This document shows positions 60,100 to 64,000 of a stretch of 64,000 bases of DNA, one piece after another. A program made the position numbers and the translations under genes. Source of the stretch: Runella rosea (lineage in GTDB: Bacteria > Bacteroidota > Bacteroidia > Cytophagales > Spirosomataceae). Location: NCBI RefSeq assembly GCF_003325355.1, contig NZ_CP030850.1, positions 3,906,001-3,970,000 of the forward strand. The letters are read 5' to 3'. Each line of letters begins with the position of its first letter. Position 1 is the stretch's first letter. Under the pieces are notes generated by a model that ran no database searches, was not told where the DNA came from, and was given only the letters and a program-made list of their open reading frames with translations.

Positions 60100-61758
60100 T
60101 TATGCCAATGATTTTCGGGCATCGCGGTCTGGGTCGTTTACCAGTGCAGAGGTATCATCCAAAATCATCGTTTCACCATTTTGGGTGGTATATGATTTCC
60201 AAGGGGGCAAGCCTCCACCGTTAGGATTTCCTGTTTTGACAAAACTGAGAAATGATTTTGCCATTTTTTCCGATAAAGCCCGAGGGCGTTTTCCACCGCC
60301 AGTATGGGTAAGCATCAAATCGGTGTTGTAAAACCAAAAACAAATATCATCGCAGTGGAAGGCCCGCATTCTGCCGTCAAAAAGGGGTGGTTGCCAGCCA
60401 AACCAAGCCAAATAGACCGGAGCTTTTCGTTGCGACGTCTTAGCATCGGCGATGGCAACGGCATTTTTTCGGTTTGAAAGTATCAAAGACCAAATCTCAA
60501 TGGGACGGGCCTTCGGAAAACTCCGGGCATACGCATCGGCTATTTCGCCCGATTTTTCCCCGAATCGCGGTTTGAGTCTTTCTTTTACATCGGTCAGGGT
60601 CAGTTTCTCCAACGTCGCATCTGTTCGACTTGGGCTTTGCTCATTAAATGTTGAGCAAATAATCAGTGGAATATCGCTTGAGAAATGCGTTGCGTCGCTG
60701 AAAAACGGGCTACTGTTTAGGTATTCTCCATCGGCTACGGGTGAGAACCCTCCTCTTTGCACGTTGAGACGTTTGGCTTCGTCAGCCATTTTGACAACGG
60801 CTCTGTCGGCGATGTCTATGTATTCTCTCCACGGAATTTGTTGTAACTTTTCTATCTCCCCAGCTTTCAGCCCTGCTTCCTCCATTATTTTCAGCCCTAG
60901 TTTTTCGGCATATTCTTTATTGACACCCGCCAATGAACCGCCGCTCAACACTACGGCCTTATGAAATAATCCTTTAGCCGCCGGCATATTCATCAAGGTT
61001 GTTACTTTAGAGCCTCCCCCCGACTGGCCGATGATGGTCACATTGCTTGCATCACCCCCAAAATTGGCAATGTTATTTTTGACCCATTCGAGGGCGGCTA
61101 CCATGTCCAAATTACCTACATTCCCCGAGGCGGGATATCCACCTGCCGCTTTTAAATGGCTATATCCCAATGACCCGAGTCGGTGGTTGAGCGAACAAAA
61201 TACGATATTGCCAAGGCGCGAGATATTTTCGCCGTGATAGCCGTCTTGCTCAATGCCATTTCCATTTACAAATCCGCCGCCATGTAGCCAAACAACCACT
61301 GGGCGTTTTTGGGTATCTAGGGCAGGTGTCCAGACGTTGATTTTCAAGCAATCTTCCGATACGTCGTCGTAGTTCCAGTGATCCACAAACGACGCATAGG
61401 TGTTTGCATATCGTTTTTCCATGATTTGCGGGGCCGTGTTTCCCCACCAAAGTGCAGGTCGAATTTCTGGCCAAGGGGCAGGTTTTTGAGGCGGCATAAA
61501 ACGATTTTTACCCGACGTATCTGCGCCGTAGGGTACTCCTAAAAAAGTATGAATTCCGCGAAGGATGAAACCTCTCACTTTGCCATACTCGGTATTGGCA
61601 ACCGCGATGCTGTCGCCCACAAATAAAATCTGGTCATCCGCGTTTGGCTTTGATGATTTGGGGGGCTCGTACGCATGGGCCGTTGATTGATGCGCAACCC
61701 CCAAACTGGCGGCCCCAATCCCTAAAGACTGAATAAAATTACGTCTTGATGATTTCAT
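60100..61758 (-). CDS. Tat-exported type-B carboxylesterase
   Basis: A 552-residue alpha/beta hydrolase of the carboxylesterase type-B family. A Tat signal (SSRRNFIQSLGIGAASLG) is at the front. The oxyanion loop VVWLHGGGFVNGNG and the nucleophile elbow IIGQSGGGSK (Ser in GQSGG) are clear; the catalytic His is in the FHCDDICFWFY region near the C-terminus. Export suggests it cuts an ester outside the cytoplasm, such as an alkyl or galloyl ester, to free the aromatic acid handled by the rest of the operon. The 147- and 71-base gaps around it are the longest in the operon. Confidence 0.9.
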   Translation of the reverse strand: MKSSRRNFIQSLGIGAASLGVAHQSTAHAYEPPKSSKPNADDQILFVGDSIAVANTEYGKVRGFILRGIHTFLGVPYGADTSGKNRFMPPQKPAPWPEIRPALWWGNTAPQIMEKRYANTYASFVDHWNYDDVSEDCLKINVWTPALDTQKRPVVVWLHGGGFVNGNGIEQDGYHGENISRLGNIVFCSLNHRLGSLGYSHLKAAGGYPASGNVGNLDMVAALEWVKNNIANFGGDASNVTIIGQSGGGSKVTTLMNMPAAKGLFHKAVVLSGGSLAGVNKEYAEKLGLKIMEEAGLKAGEIEKLQQIPWREYIDIADRAVVKMADEAKRLNVQRGGFSPVADGEYLNSSPFFSDATHFSSDIPLIICSTFNEQSPSRTDATLEKLTLTDVKERLKPRFGEKSGEIADAYARSFPKARPIEIWSLILSNRKNAVAIADAKTSQRKAPVYLAWFGWQPPLFDGRMRAFHCDDICFWFYNTDLMLTHTGGGKRPRALSEKMAKSFLSFVKTGNPNGGGLPPWKSYTTQNGETMILDDTSALVNDPDRDARKSLA

Positions 61759-61905
61759 AATCTAACTGATATTAATAGGTTAAAGAAAAAAATAGACAGG
61801 ACAATAATACCTTAAAATAGAGCGCCTTTAGGGGACTTTTTTCTCAAAATCATTGAATCAGTCTTTTTAATCTATCAATAGTTCAAAATAGTCGACATTC
61901 TGCTT

Positions 61906-62625
61906 TTAAAAAATAGATGAAACCACCCTCGGTACCTGACTCTGGTGAGCTTCGGCAAATTTGATATCTTTCTTTCCCGAAATGCGGCGCGCATGATTGG
62001 CGCGTCGAGAGGCCAATTCTGCATAATAATCTTTCAAATAAGTTTGCGCGCCCATACAGCTCATAGCCTCCAATTTTTTGTCCATAACCGATGAAATATC
62101 AATGAAAGTATCGGGTACAAAGCCGCAAAGTTCGGGCTGATGGGGTTCAAACGAATACCAAACGGGCGGGTCAATATTTTTGAAAGCACTCGGCACACCC
62201 GCCCCTGACGACAACAATCGTGCACGTTGGGTGGCCTGAAAAGCCAACGGATGGTCGGGATTGAAGGGGTCTTTTTCGGAATGGGTCAGAATCACCGTAG
62301 GCTCAAAATCTCCGATTATTTTAGTCAGTTGCGTAATACGTTCGTCAGAAATCAACATCGGATAATCGCCCCAATCCAGAAATTGAATCGGCGTTCCGAG
62401 AATATCAGCAGCTTTTTGCGCTTGCTCGTGGCGAATGATTTTCACGCTTTCTTCGGTACGATTGGGATTTTCTTTCCACAATTCGCCTGATTCGCCCCGT
62501 TCTCCGTACGACAAGGCAATCACCAAGGTATCAGCTCCTTCTTCAATGGCTTTGGCGAGGGTGCCGGCGGCTCGCCACACAAAATCGCCCGAATGCGCTC
62601 CGATGACTAATAATTTCTTCTTCAT
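61906..62625 (-). CDS. galB: PIG-L-fold hydratase, 4-oxalomesaconate hydratase (GalB)-like
   Basis: A 239-residue protein of the PIG-L/LmbE superfamily. The usual HPDDE motif reads GAHSGDFVWRAAG, as in GalB of Pseudomonas putida rather than in N-acetylglucosamine deacetylases. Other GalB-like blocks are LSYGERGESGELW, DWGDYPM, LTHSEKDPFNPDHPLA and FEPHQPELCGFVPD. GalB adds water to 4-oxalomesaconate to form 4-carboxy-4-hydroxy-2-oxoadipate. It follows the dioxygenase gene by 27 bases on the same transcript. Strong similarity is recalled, not computed. Confidence 0.82.
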   Translation of the reverse strand: MKKKLLVIGAHSGDFVWRAAGTLAKAIEEGADTLVIALSYGERGESGELWKENPNRTEESVKIIRHEQAQKAADILGTPIQFLDWGDYPMLISDERITQLTKIIGDFEPTVILTHSEKDPFNPDHPLAFQATQRARLLSSGAGVPSAFKNIDPPVWYSFEPHQPELCGFVPDTFIDISSVMDKKLEAMSCMGAQTYLKDYYAELASRRANHARRISGKKDIKFAEAHQSQVPRVVSSIF

Positions 62626-62652
62626 AAGTACTTAAAAATGGGTCATATAAAA

Positions 62653-63618
62653 TCAATCCAATTCCTCTGGCATGGGGGTACCTTTTGTATGAAAACTCGG
62701 CACAGTAGCCAAGCCCCATGCCTGCCCTTTTTTACGCTCTTCCAACGTCCAGACGACGGTTTCATAATCAGGATCAACAATCAGTCGGGCGGTGGTATTG
62801 GCAATTTCTATCCGGTTGCCGCCGGGTTCATACACATACAGAAAAAATGTTTGCTGGATGGTGTGCTTGTGAGGCCCTGTTTCGATAAAAATGCCGTTTT
62901 CAAGACAAATATCGGCGGCAATCAAGACTTCTTCGCGACTGTTGACGGCATAAGTAACGTGATGAAAACGGTCATTCATTCCTAAATAATCTTCAGTCAC
63001 TGCCAAATCGTAGGATTTAGAATTGACCATAAACCAAACCGCTTTGGGGTTCAAATCCTCCAGATTATCGACAATGGTCTCGGTCAAAATCCCTCCTAAG
63101 TTGTTCAGTTGAAAATCCCGAAAAGCCCTAACATCTTTGGCAAACAAATTCAGATGGTCTATTCGTCTGACGTTGATGCCTCGGGCAGGAAACTTACTGG
63201 CCGTATTTTTCAAGGCCGAAGTATCAGCCGCGCCCGATTTATATTTTTCTGTTTCAAAATAGATTTCTGTCAAATGCCCACTTGGCGAATGATATTCATA
63301 CGCGGGCCCGTGGCCCATATCTCCGTTGTTCCAACCCATGCCATAGCCACTTTTTTGAAGGGCCGCCACGCGACGTTGGAGCGCCTCTGGACTTTTGGCT
63401 CGCCACGCAAAGTGCTTCATACCAGCGTGTTTGTGAGCGGTCAGCTTCAGCGTATGGTGTTCATAGTCATCGTATGCTCTCAGATAAACCGAATCGCCTT
63501 TGACGGCCGAGATGGACATGCCCATAATGTCGGTAAAAAAGCGCGTACTAGCCTCCAATTTGGGCGTAAATAGTTCTACGTGCGCAATATGGGCCAAATC
63601 CCAAAGGTGATTTTTCAT
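62653..63618 (-). CDS. VOC-family extradiol ring-cleavage dioxygenase
   Basis: The start at ATG 63618 (MKNHLWDLAHIAHVELFTPK) gives 321 residues, the size of catechol 2,3-dioxygenases. Two VOC domains repeat: residues about 8-130 (LAHIAHVELFTPKLEASTRFF) and about 150-300 (IDHLNLFAKDVRAF). The likely iron ligands are His in RIDHLNLF, His in RFHHVTYAV and Glu in GNRIEIAN, the H-H-E triad of type I extradiol enzymes. It is the first gene of the aromatic operon and divergent from an AraC-type regulator. The ring substrate is unknown, perhaps gallate-like. Confidence 0.88.
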   Translation of the reverse strand: MKNHLWDLAHIAHVELFTPKLEASTRFFTDIMGMSISAVKGDSVYLRAYDDYEHHTLKLTAHKHAGMKHFAWRAKSPEALQRRVAALQKSGYGMGWNNGDMGHGPAYEYHSPSGHLTEIYFETEKYKSGAADTSALKNTASKFPARGINVRRIDHLNLFAKDVRAFRDFQLNNLGGILTETIVDNLEDLNPKAVWFMVNSKSYDLAVTEDYLGMNDRFHHVTYAVNSREEVLIAADICLENGIFIETGPHKHTIQQTFFLYVYEPGGNRIEIANTTARLIVDPDYETVVWTLEERKKGQAWGLATVPSFHTKGTPMPEELD

Positions 63619-63728
63619 TGATTTTGAGAACAGAAACAAAGTGATTTTTCAGTTTGCAATGTTAGGCAGTGATGGCTACTGTTTTTGGATATTATTTTTA
63701 ATATTGCAGATAAAAATCAAACATTCTT

Positions 63729-64000
63729 ATGGGCAGCAGCAAACCCATTCTCAACTTTGAAGGACTGTATGGAGACCTAAACAGCCGCAATCCGTCAGAA
63801 TACATTTTTCTCGAACTGATTACCACCCGCAGCCAAACTTTCAACTGGGTGATTCAGCCTCACATTCATACCCATCTATTTCAGGTATTTATCGTTAATA
63901 GCGGTCAGGTTAAGTTTCAGGGAAGCATCAGAATTGACACCTACACCGCCCCTTGTATTTTCCTCATTCCTCCCACTGCCCTGCATGGTTTAACCTACAC
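63729..64000 (+). CDS. AraC-family regulator with cupin sensor, 3'-truncated by window edge
   Basis: The reading frame opens at ATG 63729 and runs to the right edge, giving 90 residues. It begins MGSSKPILNFEGLYGDL and includes the cupin-like block WVIQPHIHTHLFQVFIVNSG, then PCIFLIPPTALHGLTY, which is the ligand-binding N-terminus of AraC regulators such as HpaA and PobR-like activators of aromatic catabolism. The DNA-binding domain lies outside the window. Being divergent from the dioxygenase gene (110-base gap) it probably controls the operon and itself. Confidence 0.8.
   Translation, partial: MGSSKPILNFEGLYGDLNSRNPSEYIFLELITTRSQTFNWVIQPHIHTHLFQVFIVNSGQVKFQGSIRIDTYTAPCIFLIPPTALHGLTY

Noticed and set aside
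60100-61758. 170-codon frame at 60452-60964 on the + strand
   Set aside because: It is antisense to the esterase, where the catalytic motifs on the minus strand decide the coding strand.
61906-62625. N-acetylglucosamine deacetylase / PIG-L mycothiol-type enzyme
   Set aside because: The HPDDE motif is replaced by HSGDF, and the surrounding blocks resemble GalB, so a deacetylase is less likely.

Overview
This 64 kb stretch looks like chromosome from a Bacteroidota bacterium, most likely of the order Cytophagales (a Runella/Spirosomataceae-type genome is my inference). The signs are promoters of the Bacteroidota form (TTTG, about 19 bases, TAnnTTTG), A/T-rich starts without Shine-Dalgarno sequences, the rpmG - DUF4295 - ftsY neighbourhood, DUF4286 and DUF3857 proteins, and a PSCyt1/DUF1553 + DUF1501 pair. 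Coding density is high. I see no tRNA or rRNA genes, CRISPR array, insertion sequence or phage gene.

Layout. Positions 1-10.9 kb hold mostly household and envelope genes on both strands: a cut-off DUF4440 protein, a GMC oxidoreductase, an M48 lipoprotein protease, a thioesterase, a divergent RDD / SpoIIM-family membrane set, a pentapeptide-repeat sensor kinase, a pseudouridine synthase, glyA and rnhB. Positions 11.0-16.1 kb (+) form an exopolysaccharide export operon: Wza-like outer-membrane protein, PHP-type tyrosine phosphatase, BY-kinase (Wzc-like) and acyltransferase. Positions 16.4-38.5 kb are mixed core genes: a TPR protein, pfkB-type kinase, hemB, fasciclin lipoprotein, pbpC, amino-acid permease, DUF3857 protein, gmd, rlmB, rplU-rpmA, mutM, gatC, and a secreted protein with three paired repeats.

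Positions 38.5-47.8 kb (-) are a glycan assembly island: four family-2 glycosyltransferases (two are tandem paralogues), a phytanoyl-CoA-dioxygenase-like oxygenase, a five-bladed beta-propeller protein, a SAM methyltransferase, a large membrane glycosyltransferase-like protein and a sugar-nucleotide epimerase whose expected catalytic tyrosine is phenylalanine. A lone PhoR-like kinase, rpmG, a DUF4295 gene, ftsY and an outer-membrane beta-barrel protein follow, then the 5 kb DUF1501 / PSCyt1-DUF1553 pair.

The most interesting region is 57.4-64.0 kb. Six genes on the minus strand encode a VOC-type extradiol dioxygenase, a GalB-like PIG-L-fold hydratase, a Tat-exported carboxylesterase, an RraA/GalC-type aldolase, a 6-phosphogluconate-dehydrogenase-like oxidoreductase and a GalD-like tautomerase. 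A divergent AraC-type regulator sits at the end of the window. Together they suggest a catabolic pathway for a gallate-like aromatic acid or its esters, ending in pyruvate and oxaloacetate, in which the usual LigB-type gallate dioxygenase is replaced by a VOC-fold enzyme. Smaller curiosities are two interlocking stem-loops in front of hemB, a 54-base perfect palindrome behind ftsY, and a heptamer repeat array between two convergent genes.
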